Of a stretch of 64,000 bases of DNA, positions 24,640 to 36,913 are shown piece by piece. Both the position numbers and the translations under genes were made by a program. Under the pieces are notes generated by a model that saw only the letters and a list, made by a program, of their open reading frames with translations, was not told the origin of the DNA and made no database searches. Each line of letters starts with the position of its first letter. Within the stretch, counting starts at the first letter, position 1. The DNA lies in assembly GCA_014529385.2 (NCBI GenBank), contig CM043945.1, positions 145,253,741 through 145,317,740 of the forward strand, read 5' to 3'. The stretch comes from Adiantum capillus-veneris. Lineage: Eukaryota; Streptophyta; Polypodiopsida; Polypodiales; Pteridaceae.

Positions 24640-25690
24640 GTTTGCATATAGTAGATTTTGTTTTATGCAAGTCATTTTGCCAATGTCTTTTAGCAAAAAA
24701 TTAAGAGTATGCATTGCACATGGCTCCCAAGTAATCTCTAGATACTTAGCTTAGATAGCCTTTCCTACAACAACCTTATAGTTGGATGCATTATCTGTGA
24801 CAATCGCAATCACACGCTTTGGTCCACCTACCCCTGCTATTGCATGCTCCTACACCCTTGCTAGATAATTGCTTGTTTTCTCTTTCAACAAGGTGTCAAA
24901 GGTTCAATGAGCATGGACTCTCTAGATTTGATAAGCATCACATTGTTCGGCGGCTTCTTTTGACAGTTAGTCTATCCATCTTACGCTATGGTGCAACCAT
25001 ATGCAGGAGAAAAGTCTACCACCGTGTGCTTAACGATGGCTTTAGTATTGTCTTTCACTCTATCTAGATACTCAGTGCACATCTTGTTGTAATCAGGAAG
25101 CACAACCTCTTTTTTGGTCGGGTGCATCAAAGCATCTTGAAATATGGGATTGCGCATAGCATTGAATGGTATATCGCACTCTACAAAAGCTTGCATCCAT
25201 TTTAAGTGCGACTAAAGAAACCACTGCTTATCTACCACTTCATACAATGTTTGTCAACATTGGATGATGCTTTTCATGATTTCGTTGTGCTAGGGTCTAT
25301 TGATGAGCCATGACGTTGAAGCATACCCAACAGAAAGAGTCGGTTGAGAAGAACATTGCTTAGTTACTTGTATAAACACATGCTCCATTTCCCCATTGCC
25401 AATGAATATTTCAATATCTGCAAAAACATCTTTAAAGGAGACATCTTTTTTTTTAGTTGCAGTAATCTATTGTGCTTTGCAAGAGCACTTGGGAAATCTA
25501 ACATGAATATCTTTCGGCTGGGCCATACACTTCAACACATTGCCAAGGACTTTAAACAAATTATTTTTAACTCTAGTTGCATTACCACTATTTGTGGCCA
25601 TAAGACTTGTATTTTAATCAAGATATATTATTTTTGGCATGTAGCTTGTGCACATAACTCCACTTGTGTCCTTTCACCATGTTTCACAAG
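24640..25690 (-). pseudogene. hAT-family (BED/DUF659) transposase remnant
   Basis: hAT transposases cut and paste DNA elements. On the minus strand, the region near 25560-25590 gives GNATRVKNNLFKVLGN, like the second half of a BED zinc finger. At 25196-24981 comes FVECDIPFNAMRNPIFQDAL, the usual start of DUF659. Near 24980-24950 a degraded copy of the family's D-G-W-[ST] block is seen. At 24810-24670 VIAIVTDNASNYKVVVGKA and TWEPCAMHTLNFLLKDIGKM match the conserved TDNA.NY and W.PCA.H.....L.DIGK blocks. Stops and frameshifts occur throughout. The C-terminal dimerisation domain and terminal inverted repeats were not found. Confidence 0.72.
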
Positions 25691-25699
25691 GATAATCTG

Positions 25700-26979
25700 C
25701 TAGCAGCAACAAATTTAACTATCAATTTTGAGTTCAAAAACAATTTAAGCATCAGATGCCACAAGCAATGCTCTAAATCAATAGAGAATCTAGTGAGTCT
25801 CATACTCTATCTATAATTCTCATGCTTTATCTATTAGTCTCATGGCCAAAATACATCGGGTCTCATACCTTATCTATTAGTCGCATGCTCTATCTATCAA
25901 ATCTAATGATCAAAATCTATCTACATTATCAATTAGATTCATGCTATATCTGCTAGTCTCATGGTCAACATCAATCTACATTACCAATTTACAACAATAA
26001 GCAATGTCAAATGATGATCTATCATTATTTATGTATCAAGTCGTGACAATCAGTCCACATTGTTCCAGACAAAAAATGATATAATGATTTAAAATAAAAC
26101 ATTTCGATTATATTGTGTTCACATCCTGCTACATTGATTTATCAAAAGTGCAAGGTTTTGGATTTCACACATTACAATAATCAATAATCTTAATCACTTA
26201 AAAAAAAAATACATATAAATCACATCATTCCACATTTCACTATATCTATTTATCTAAAGTGCAAGTTGCCGCTTTCACATATTACAATAATCAATAATAT
26301 TAATCAAGTTTTGGAAATGATTAATTTTATGAAATGCATACAGGAGCTACAAGTGACATTGCTAAATGATAATCAATTTCAGACCTTGACGATTATCATG
26401 CATATCTAAAGTGCGACCATGAAATTCTCACACTCTACCGTAGATCTTTAAGCTCTTATCTATCTACAATTCAAGCACGTGTATGATCACACAATACAAT
26501 ATAACTTGCAATGAAAATAAAGATAATTGAATATGAATATATTTAGACATGCTATTCTTAAAATTTAATTCCAGTGGGAGCATAGTGTGAATGAGTGTAC
26601 ATAGGACATAAAAATGTCTACCTATGTTCACTTTGAAGTGAAAAAATCTCTGCACATCAAAATCGAACACTAAACTAAAAAAACTAGCCTCTATTATGTT
26701 ATATTTCTCAAGTTGATTACCTCATGTGAGAGTACACTTTGTACACAACAAAAATACCCTAAATAATATCACTAATTCATTTCCAAGTGTCAGTTAATTG
26801 AGCACATGGAAAGTGACTCCTAAAAAACAAACACCTTGCAAAGAGTGAGAGACCAAGCTCTACACAACATAAAGGCTTGTACTATTTGACTCTAAAATAA
26901 AATTATCTGTCAAATTTTAATCAACAATTATTTTTTATCAAATTTATTATAAAACTATTCAATTAACATCCAAAGTCAA
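25700..26979. other. AT-rich interval, no gene seen
   Basis: It contains short direct repeats of GTCTCATGCT.TATCTATTAG type at 25795-25960 and a recurring TTCACATATTACAATAATCAATAAT word near 26166 and 26275. No coding remnant can be supported. Confidence 0.4.
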
Positions 26980-28004
26980 GGATTTGCTTTATTTGTAAAA
27001 TTTTCTCTACACATTGATTACCTTTTGAAGTGTCGCAAAGTCAAGCAAGTCGCAAAAGATTTTAAGTTAAAACACACTCAAACAGAACAAAACACAAGCC
27101 ATGAAAGCTCCTCTTTGAAAAAAAAAAGGATTAACTCGCTCCCAAATGTGTGAAGATTAGGTGTAGCCTCGCTCCCAATTGCACAGATACAGTGCTCTTT
27201 TGACCTGTTAAAAACCCTAAATTGACGCTTTGATTCTTCATCGTGACCATTTCATGGAATCTTAAGAACTTCATTGGAGAAGCCCAAGTAGTTATTTGAG
27301 GACGGTAAATTCTAATTGGTGACCTCCCAGCCGCAAACACGTAGTGGAAGCAGCGCAAGACTGCACTGGCACCCTGGATTGGAATGGCTATATCTCCTTG
27401 CTTATATGACCAAATGAGCTCATTCTTGGCTCTAAAACTTCCCTTTCAGCTTGAAATTCCCTCTCAATACTGGCACAAACGTTGATGTGGAATTTTGAGC
27501 CCCTTTTTACTATTTTTGATCATTTTATAGCCATTTTAGTCCTTTTTAGCCCAAAAATATTCCTTTTTGTCCGTAAAATGCCCAAACGAGCTGGAAAAAA
27601 TCCCTATCTTTGTGGAAACATGCATTGGGCTCAGATTTTATGTTGAACTTTATTTTTTCACTCAAAAATAATTTTGGAAATATCATTTACGATTATGTAT
27701 AAAATCTGCTATTTTTGGCCAAGATCGCCTACATTAAAGTTTCTAGGCAAAATGAGCGTTACACTTCAAAACACTTGACATTTGTACATTCCTAAAGAAA
27801 ATTAGGAATGTTTTAATGTGGTAAAACATGCAACGGTGACACGTCCCTGGCCTTGCCCGCCCGGCAAGGTATATACACGCCTGCAAGCATGGCATCTGTT
27901 TTCACATATATCACACTATGTGTAGCATTTGGTTCCACACATCAAAAACATTAAGAGTGAGGTAGATTTTTTTAATTTCATTATGCAAATGCCAAGGTAG
28001 GACA
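26980..28004 (-). repeat. 3' LTR of the 27-36 kb Ty3 element
   Basis: It starts TGTCCTACCTTGGCA at 28004 on the minus strand, next to the purine tract. It aligns over most of its length with 34980-35992, for example around TTGACGCTTT and CACGTAGTGGAAGCAGC. The outer end is blurred and given approximately. Confidence 0.75.
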
Positions 28005-28020
28005 TCCACCCCCTCTAAAC
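28005..28020 (-). other. Polypurine tract
   Basis: The same GTTTAGAGGGGGTGGA as at 19015-19030, immediately before the TGTC start of the 3' LTR. Confidence 0.8.
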
Positions 28021-28281
28021 CTGCACATTCTCCGACATGAGCCACACATATCTTTCTGCAGAAGTAGGTTTCGGTCTTTATTTAAGTCCATATACATTTC
28101 AATTTCATCATCGCTTTCAAAAGAAGCTAACTCATCATCCTCTCTTTCTTCATCCACATCCATAAAATTTCCATCAGAGCCTTCATTTTGACTTTCTTTT
28201 GAATCAAAGGATCTTTATCACCTCTTCTTTTGAATAACTTGATTCTTTTCCCTACGATGAGAATCTTCATTTCTGCCTCAT

Positions 28282-31200
28282 CTAATTCATGCAAGGTATA
28301 AGTTGCATTCCATGTATATACTTAACCACATAAGGATTAAACCATCTCTTTGAAATATTTCTTATTATTGAATGATGGTTGTCAAGACTATTCTCATATA
28401 CCAACACCAAATCCTCTTCCTCAATTGCTTTAGATATGAGCCTATGTCTCTTATCAAATTGGTCCTTATTCTTTAACCTTGACTCTTTCAATCGTGCTAC
28501 TTCAATCTCAATATCTTGAGGCCTTCTTTCTAAATGGTATATGCACAAAGAAAGAAGGTCTTTCCTACTCATTCCATCTTCCAAATGCAATACATTCCAT
28601 GTGGGCATTACATCCTCAATTAGCATTATAGGTTTCTGACCGTATCTCAACTCAAAAGGCATATAAGTAGTAACTGAGATATGAGTTGTACGATCAGCCC
28701 ATAAAGCATAAGGCAATAACCTAGGCCTCTCTCCTAGTTTACCTTTGCAGGCCTTAGCCAAAACTTTAATGATAGGAGGATGAACACATTTTGATTTACC
28801 ATTTCCCTTAGGATTATATGCAGTTGTAAGAGCAAGTTTCATGCCCAACCTAGAGAAAAACTCTTTGGCTTTGTCTGCATTCAACTCACCCCTGTCTGTC
28901 GTTATTTTCCCAACACAGCCATAACGGCTTATTACATCATACAAAAGGAACTTACATATCCCTTCTGTGCTTTTTGTTCTTAAAGCACGACCTTCAATTT
29001 GGTTGGTTAAATCTTCCTGTCCAAGAACTATTTATCTCATTTTCCATAATCCCAATGGCATTGTAACAAGATCTCCTACCCACTTATAGTGCATGGTTAA
29101 TGTGTAAGTAGGGTGCAACCCATCATGATGGCACACATTTGAATACATTTGATAGTTTTCACAAGACTCCACAAAGCGAGATACATCTTTATACATACCT
29201 TTCCACCAATACGTACCTCTTTTTCATTTTAGTAAAGGTGGCCCATACACCTCTAAGTCCAACATAAAGACTCTCATGAAACTTTTCCAAAAGATCATTT
29301 TGAGTGTTTTTAGTATTCATAACTCCTCTCAACGGAATTCCATTTTTTTGTTTTGGATGCTTCCACTAAGTATCCATATTTCAAAAAGTATCTATAAGCC
29401 TTTCTCGTATTATTTTAAACGCTTGATCAGTCCACCCTTCTTACCTTGTCAGAGTGCTCAAATAGCATCCAATGAGCAACCAATCACCTTGATATAAGTT
29501 TTTTGTAAATGACTCAAGTGCATTTGACAGGAAAACATGATCAACCTTGGCATGAGAGCCACTACAGAACCTTGTGCCTACATCATCACCCTCAACAACC
29601 ATGTCTTCTTCATTTTCATACCTTGCTCTTGAAACCAAATCTGCAACTAGATTATCTTTCCCTACAATATGCTTAAATTTTGGATTTAAGGATTTTTGTA
29701 GGCAATCCATGTCAACATCGCAATGTCGGGAGTTGAGCAGCTTGTGATCATTCCAAGAAGGGGTGGACAATCAATCTCCACTATTACATTTTCTCCTATC
29801 AAATACTCTTTGTCACATTTCAATGCTATAACTACTCCCCATAACTCTCTTTTTACCTGTGGATAGTTGCATTGATGAGCACTTAGGACTTTTGCTCCAA
29901 ATCTCACCACATAATGCTTACCATCATCGTCATCTTGCCAATCGTTTTCTCATGGCATGGGTATGCATTTCTTCCTATTGAAACTTTTGGTTCTTTCTCA
30001 AAAGTTGATACAAAGGTTCTGCCACATGCGCATAATGTGAAATCTAGATAACATAGAACACACATGCACCCAAGAACTTTTGAACCTCAGTTACATTAAT
30101 ATATGTCTCTTTTATTCTTTGAATCACATCAATCTTTGTTGGACAAGGCCTTCTACCATATGGCCCGCACAATGATGTCCCACAATAAGAACTTCGTTGA
30201 TACCAAACACTGACTTTTGCCAAGACAAGGTAATGCTCACTTCTTCCGACCTTCACAAGATCTCATCACAATCATTGATATGATTTTCCACATACTTACG
30301 GAACCCCCTCGATTCCAGAGCCACATCTATATAATTTACATCACATTGTTTAATTGGCACATCATCAAGAAAGGGCATTGTAGTTTAAGGTATGAAGTCA
30401 TGTAGGACTTTGTTCATATCATTCATCATACGTGCAATTGAATTAGTTTCTCCCTGAGGTATGGTGCACATCCTTACCAACCCAAAGGTGTTCTCATGGT
30501 AGTCAAGTCCCTACTTACCCTGAGTACAAATCTCCCATAGAATATATTCCTTCCTACAAATGCTTTTGCAAACTCATCTACAACTGGCCTTGTACCCACA
30601 TTCCTAATTGTAACCTTGTTCACAAGCTGCATATTGTGAATAAAGCGTAAAGAATCATTTTTCTTTGGAACTGTGAACCACCTGTTTGAATATGGAGCAC
30701 ACGAAGGCTCCCAAATACCCATATTGATCTTTTTATTAAGCAACTCAATGAGTTTTGGCAAATGAGCTTTTGGAACTGGAATAGGCCTCAAGTTCTCGAG
30801 TACATGAGGGATAGTGAAGATCACCATAGGAGCAACAATGGATGGATCAACACACCATATCTCATGCGGCTCGGATGCAAAAGCCTTGCCATGTTTGGCA
30901 AGCATTTCTTCAAAGCATATTCTTTCAACCTCTATCAAATTTTCCTTGCAACCAATTTTCAACTCCTTCAAAGTATCTTGTGTAAACTTATCCCCAATCT
31001 TACTCGGGTCACGAAGGCTAGCTTGCAAAGCAGCTTGATCCATGTTATCTGTGTAGTCTTTTGGTAGAGATAATGCCACTGGTTACTTTCTTTGCCACAG
31101 ACTTGTACTTGGTCTCCACTCGTATGTCAACACCTTTAGCATTTTTGAAATCCACAATGTACATTTCTTTTAAGCATACTTTTACAACCTCACTTCCCAT

Positions 31201-31900
31201 ACAAATATTGTAATCCACTAAAGACTCCATGTATTTCATAGTATCCACAAACGAACACTCCTCAAACAAACTTGCAATGCATTCATCAACTTCTATCAAA
31301 CCATCGGTCCGCAAACCCTTATGTGCTTTGCATATACATCATGTGAGAACTTTTATCTTCTTGTACCACTACAATCCGCTCTATAATGGTACATGGCCAA
31401 AACCCCTCATATCCCTGTAGCCCTTGAATTCTTTGATTATCTTTGACAAGGGTTTCTCTCTAAGACTTTCACGGTTCCTTTCATGTTCCACACAAACAGT
31501 AAGGAACTCTATTGCACACTTTCCATCTTGCTCCTTATCCTAGCATAAGTTGACCCATCGTCCATCACCTTGGTTTCCATACGAGTAGAAGTGATGTATG
31601 GCTACTCAAGGATAAGAGGGTATGTAGACATCTCCTATATAAATAAATTATGTTCATCTTAACACATCCCCTATAATCACCTTTATATTTAGACAAGCTC
31701 AGAACAACTCCCCTGATGAGTTGTTTGCTGCACAAATCATCCATCCATGATTTATATCAATTGGCCATTTTCCTTTTTGATAAAGACTCTTTGACATGAG
31801 GTTAATTTCTAGCCCATTATCTATCAATGCAATGTATGGCTCTTCTAATTGTTCCACTTATACCAGGACCTCATTACTTATTCTTGCCCAATGACTCTTC
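28282..31900 (-). pseudogene. pol (PR-RT-RNaseH-IN) of the 27-36 kb Ty3 element
   Basis: Protease lies near 31660-31870 with YIALIDNGLEINLMSKSLY; the active-site triad is D-N-G at 31813-31821. A linker frame (31314-31045) leads to RT: KAHLPKLIELLNKKINMGIW and VPKKNDSLRFIHN. RT then jumps from GRNIFY to SRDLTTMRTPLG, missing the motif A segment that the sister element retains in part (YDQFQLA). After a frameshift near 30480 the catalytic MPFLDD is seen near 30355-30375. RNase H (RFGAKVLSAHQCNYPQVKRE) and integrase (ITTDRGELNADKAKEFF; GNGKSKCVHPP, where the sister's catalytic Glu is Lys) follow, with frameshifts and stops. The C-terminus ends in a Glu/Asp-rich tail near 28100. Confidence 0.85.
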
Positions 31901-32958
31901 AAGTAATAACTCTTGTGAGTGGTATCGACCTCATCTTCATCATCCAAGAAGACAGTTATATTCCTCCCCTTGACTTGTAGCATTCAACAATAGTTTCATC
32001 ACCTTGATCGCCATAGACTTGTACTCCCTGTGCATTTAAAGTCACTCCTTCACCCTGTACAAGGATAGTTTTCAGTAAGAGACTATCTCTTTCTCTTTAT
32101 AATATCAGCTATTTCTTCGTGCAACTCCTGCTTCACTATGCCAAGGACCTCACCCAAGGTAAACTTTACCTTATTGTTCAAAATCCTCTCTTCCAAAACC
32201 TTTTTGAGATATGTTGCTGCCTGTATATCCAATTGGAGTTTTTAGGCTGGACCCTTTGCTTTGGCTTTTGTTGCTTCCTTCTTCTTCTCTTTAGAGGCTT
32301 GCTGCATAGGCACTTCAGGGATAGGCATTTGTTGTGGAGAACTTGGTCTAGGAGACATTGTTTCATTTTTGCCTCCATTGCTTGAGGTCCTTTTTGAAGG
32401 CCCTTCATCCGCATTCGCATGCGCTTCTTTTCAATGAACGCCTTGTTGGCTTGACATTTGGCAATGTGAGCATGCATTGACAAAGAATCTACATGGTTTT
32501 TTCGACCTGTTTCTAGCCGCATGCAGTCTCCAACTTCATATAAAACCTATGTAGCCATTTTACCCTTCATAGCAGATTGTATAGCGCATGGGCATAGCTC
32601 TACAATACCATTAGATTCCTCTTCTCCAACCTTGATTGGTCCTTTTTTCTTAATAGGCTCCACCTTCAACCCATAGGCGGTTGCCTCAACCATTGAGATG
32701 GTGTGGCTAGCTAGTAGCTAGGTCCTCAACTAGCTCCTTCATCCCGCCTTTTCCAAACTTTATCCCCAAGAGCTTACCTATTTCACTTAAGTGAATCTTA
32801 CCGTTGTCTGGAGTTTTTTGGAGCAAGGGATTGCGCATATGTTCATACCCATGCATGGTGCATCGAATAAAGGATTGCCAATTTGCCAGAGCTAGGTGGT
32901 TACGTGGGGCCCACATGTGTACAGGTAGGACAAGGTGTACATAGTGCATCGATTTTCA
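31901..32958 (-). pseudogene. gag C-terminal and gag-PR linker region
   Basis: Minus-strand frames at 32949-32707 and 32522-32178 continue gag after the knuckle, with LHLSEIGKLLGIKFGKGG-like and basic segments (EKKRMRMRMKGL; KRRRRKQQKPKQRV). The basic stretch suggests nucleic-acid binding. A frameshift and stops separate these from the protease. The family link is by position and continuity with the knuckle at 33979-34020. Confidence 0.55.
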
Positions 32959-33926
32959 TCGTTACCAGTAGCAGTGTGTTTTTTCTACAATAATGAGAAG
33001 TTGGTAGCGCGTTAAACTTCTCGAGGAAGCTATCTGCGGGCCGACGACATGAGGTAAGCAGGTGCGTCAGATGACATCTAGTGGCGTCAGGAGGTCAAAC
33101 GGGGTCAATACTTGCACGCGGAGAAGTATGGACACGACGTGGGTGTTTCCTTGTGATAATTATGCAGAAAGGTCATCATGAGGACCACTTTTTGGGGCCA
33201 CTTCATGTGGTTGCGAGACGCATTATTGAAAAATGTTGAGTGCCAGGTGTGCGGATGATGCAAAAAGGTGACAACTATGCACTACAATGTCAGTTTTTGG
33301 CCTGTTCGGGGTCCGTTTGAGGTCATCTAAAAGGCCAAGGGTTCCCAACTAATAAATCTAAGTGTGGGAACTGAAAAAACTGAGAGAAGGCCAGAAAAAA
33401 CGTGGAGAAGGGAGGAGGAACAGCCGCAGGTGTGTTTTTGCTCATTTTGGAGCCTGTTTTGGCCGTAAACTGCTCATCCGAGGTCGGATTTGAGCACTTT
33501 GACATTGTAGACTGGGGTTTTGGGCCGTTCCGGACGCGATGGCGCTGTCCATTTTTCCAAATTCCTCACTCTTTTTTTTCTGTTTTTGTTGTGTAAGTTT
33601 CTCCTATGAGCGAAGGTTCCGCTCCAATTTGTGATTGTATCTGGTATCTTTTACCCATATTGTGTGAGCTGTTTGCCCCATTGGTGTTGGCCCAAGCTCA
33701 TTTGTATCTAAACATCAGAAATTATCCTCTTTTGAGCTGAATTTTTGGGTGTCTCTGTGTGGAGTGGGCAAGTGGATAGTCTCTCTCCTCTCACTCGATA
33801 TGTGTGTTTCCTGTCTCGGCCAGGTGGTTGTGTAAGCCGAGTGGTGCCCCATAGTGTGTGTGTGTATCTTCCCAAGAGTGTGTGTCGGGTCGTTATAGAG
33901 GCGCTGTGTGTGTTTTCATCCCGCTC
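32959..33926 (-). mobile_element. Insertion in gag, possible solo LTR (about 960 bp)
   Basis: The gag frame breaks just after a VLLKDG-like block near 33930 and resumes at about 32955 in the same sense. The sequence between has no coding support, is GC-richer and TG-rich. Its ends carry similar six-base words (ACGGTG and ACGATG on the minus strand) that may be a mutated target duplication. Orientation and class are uncertain; it may be a solo LTR or a DNA insertion. Confidence 0.45.
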
Positions 33927-33929
33927 ACA

Positions 33930-34761
33930 CCGTCTTTAATAAAACAAGCTCCTTCATCAAGGAATCTTTGAAACTTTCACAATCTCTCCTTGCATGGTCA
34001 GTCCTATCACACCATATGCATCTATTTACAAAGCCTTCTCTATTTTGAGGTCATTTCCCTATAGATTGACCCGATGATTTCCCCTTTTCTTCCAGTCTTG
34101 TAAGTTTTAACTTTAGCTCTTGCATTTCTTTAATGCTATCATCTAGGATGGACTTGTCACTCTTTGTAACCACAGTTACAGTCTTTATGAGACTCTCAAG
34201 AACAATTGGGACTTGAGTAGGGTTAACTATCATCTTGTCTCTCCGTCGTTGTCGCCTGGCTAGTAGTGAAATTGCATCTTTGACCTCATTCCGGTCAATC
34301 TTCAAGCCATGTTCCGCATCCTTATCCTCAAGTAGCAACTCTAACTTTTCTTGAGTCTCTTTACCTACATCTTGCAAACAGATCTCTTTCTTCTTTGAGT
34401 TTAGGGTAGCCTTTTTAGCCCTTGATAATTGATCATATCCGCGTTCAAATTCCCTTAGTATTTCGGTACACAAAAGATCCACTTTTGGCCTAACTACCCA
34501 CTCTAAAAAAGTCCTCTTTATCACCCTTTTGGAGTCTTCCATAAAATAATATTCTTTTAAAGCTAATTTGAATGATTCAAAAGTTTCTCCATGCTCATTT
34601 CTAATTCCCCTTACATTCTCTCTGATCTAGGGAACCACAACTAGCTCAAAATTTTGTACCATCTCTTCTTCCGGCACTCGATGCAACTCCATCTCCTTAA
34701 CATACCCACAAAAATACTTTATTACATATTTAATGTTTAATTGATTCATTTTATTTACCAT
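33930..34761 (-). pseudogene. gag N-terminal part with CCHC knuckle
   Basis: The frame starts at the ATG at 34761 or 34749. It runs through GYVKEMELHRVPEEEMVQNF, a stop near 34630, then FESFKLALKEYYF and a charged helical region (34542-34051). A stop follows, and a knuckle C-x2-C-x4-H-x4-C (CIWCDRTDHARRDC) lies at 33979-34020. The order is normal for Ty3 gag. Confidence 0.75.
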
Positions 34762-34960
34762 TGATTAAAGAACTTTGGTTGAGGAAAGCTCTCTCTCCTT
34801 TTAGCAGCTTGTCTCTGCTGCATAAACACCGCAAAGGTTTGAAACATTTGCATTATGACATGATCAAACTGCACCCCCTGTTACTCTTGTTGCTCCATAG
34901 CTTTAAATATTTGATTTGAGACTTTCAATGAAGCTTTTGAACCCTCACCCTAGCCTACTT

Positions 34961-34976
34961 CGTGTTGGGTTCACCA
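34961..34976 (-). other. Primer binding site
   Basis: The minus strand reads TGGTGAACCCAACACG three bases inside the LTR end. It has the TGG start of a tRNA-complementary site; I did not assign the tRNA. Confidence 0.65.
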
Positions 34977-34979
34977 AAA

Positions 34980-35992
34980 TGTGTCAACAAGTGTGCAGTG
35001 TGGCTAGGAAAGCGTCGGGCCTCTGAATTTGAGAGTTCGCAATAAAATCAAGCAAGTCGCAAAATGTTTGAAGCTAAAAACACACAGAAAAAAAAACTCC
35101 ATCCATGAAATCTTGAATTTGAAAAAGAACCAATAATAACCCAAAAATCTTGTGTGTGTGAAGATTAAGTGTAGCCTCTCTCCCAATTGCACATATGCAA
35201 TATTCTTTTGACATGTTAAAAACCCTAAATTGACGCTTTTATTTTTTGTTGTGACCATTTTATGGAAGCTTCAGAAATTTATTGGAGAAGCCCAAGTAGT
35301 TATTTTGAGGAGGGGAAACCCTAATTGGTGGCCTCACAGCCTTGAACACGTAGTGGAAGCAGCACAAGACTGCATTGGCACCCTAGATTGGAATGGATGT
35401 ATTGCCTTGATAATATGCCCAAATGAGCTCATTCTTGGCTCTAAAACTTCTCTCTCAACTTACAAAATGATGGAACCATCATTGATGTGGAAGTTTGAGC
35501 CCTTTTTTCTACTTTTGAGCTAGTTTTTACCGTTTTATGGCCATTTTTAGCTCTTTTCAACACAAAAATGCCCCCTTTTTGTCCGTAAAATGCCCAAACG
35601 AGATGGGAAAAATACCTAAATTTGTGGAAAATCTCATTGGGCTAAAATTTCGTGTTGAACCTCATTTTTCCACTTGGCAAGAATTTTGGAAACATCATTT
35701 ACGATTGCGTACAAAACATGCTATTTTTGGCCAAGATCGTCCGCATTGAACTTTCTAAGCAAAATAAGCGTGCCACTTCAAAATAGGCATGCTTTTAATG
35801 TGGTAAAATACACAACAATGCCACGTCCCCGACCTTGTCTCCTGGCAAGGTATATACACGTCTGCAACCATGGCATCCGTTTTCACGTATATCACACTAT
35901 GTACATTGTAGCATTTGTTCCTACACATCAAAAACATTAGGAGTGAGGTATATATTTCTAATTTCACATTATGCACATGCCACGTCATGACA
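34980..35992 (-). repeat. 5' LTR of the 27-36 kb Ty3 element
   Basis: It starts TGTCATGACGTGG at 35992 on the minus strand and ends TTGACACA next to the primer site: TG...CA, about 1013 bp. Confidence 0.85.
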
Positions 35993-36000
35993 ACGTATTA

Positions 36001-36700
36001 GTCTACACCTTGAAACAACACTCCAAAAAGTTGAAAAAGCGAGAAAATGACCCATTTGTCATTAGTGACATCATCTAATGGATACATAAAACTTGTAACA
36101 TTAGAGAGAGTAGAGATGTACACCTAAATTATGGATGGATGTTGAAGAAATATCATCTACCACTGACCACAAAAATGATAAAAAGGATCCACAAAGCAAC
36201 AAAAAGAAAGAAGTAAGCTCAAGCTAATCAAGCACAAGCTCAGAAGAAAGAAAAGTTGTGGATTTTAAAGTGCAAAGAATGACAAAACAAGATCCAATTT
36301 CAAAAAACAACAAGAGAACCTTCTCCTATTGAAGCAATTCAAATAGAGCTAGATTGGCTTTGAGATATGAATATATGCATCCGTATACAGCTAGTACATG
36401 GATCATCTGAGCGAGCAATTGTGGACATTGAAGCTCGAGCCAATGCCATGAAGTACTCTACATACTTAAAGATGTCACTTGATGACAAATCAAATCCAGC
36501 TCAAAGCTATAAATCAAGGGACGATGGTCAGTTGAGCTCAAGGAAATGTGTCAATCAACATAGACAACCATCATTGCCCACACCAATTTCATGTAATGGC
36601 GGATAGGGATTTTACAAAAAATCATCCTAGGTGTACCATGGATGCAAACTTACAAAGTAGTTCCAGATTGGCAGGAGGACACCTTAAAGTTATGACTTAC
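36001..36700 (+). pseudogene. Integrase C-terminus and post-integrase retropepsin-like domain, copy A
   Basis: From 36001 the frame gives VYTLKQHSKKLKKR, then the degraded tail of the integrase C-terminus. After a basic linker, 36350-36470 reads IQLVHGSSERAIVDIEARANAM and YSTYLKM. This matches copy B's ERALVDTRAHVNA, a retropepsin active-site block with D-T-G changed (here D-I-E). Near 36620-36690 a shifted frame gives KIILGVPWMQTYKVVPDWQ, like the ILG block that closes retropepsins. Several stops and shifts are present. Confidence 0.65.
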
Positions 36701-36909
36701 CGCCTATACCTCATATGTCACTCCCTTGGCACAAAGTGATCATATATGGGAGATATAGCCCATTAATACAACACATCCACCATTAATAAAGCATAAACCT
36801 ATACGAAAAACCAAGGGATAAGCTATGATTCAGGTATTGGCGAATAAAAACATCATGGAAAACAAGCCGCAATAGATATGGTTACCAAAGCCAACAACTT
36901 TGCCAATGG
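36701..36909 (+). other. 3' untranslated region of copy A, first part
   Basis: It aligns with 62040-62250 of copy B (a CATGGAAAACAAGCCGCAAT segment versus CATGGCAACCAAACCGCCGC) up to the TTAA where the insertion begins. No gene is seen. Confidence 0.5.
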
Positions 36910-36913
36910 TTAA

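Larger units (their letters stand above)
26980..35992 (-). mobile_element. Ty3/gypsy element with 1 kb LTRs, degraded
   Basis: A full-length layout on the minus strand: 5' LTR 34980-35992, primer site 34961-34976, gag with zinc knuckle, protease, RT, RNase H, integrase, purine tract 28005-28020 and 3' LTR ending near 26980. Gag is split by an insertion at about 32959-33926. The LTRs are clearly diverged (roughly 85% in the part compared by eye), so it is old. Its right flank is the integrase C-terminus of copy A, so it inserted into that element. No target duplication is visible. Confidence 0.85.
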
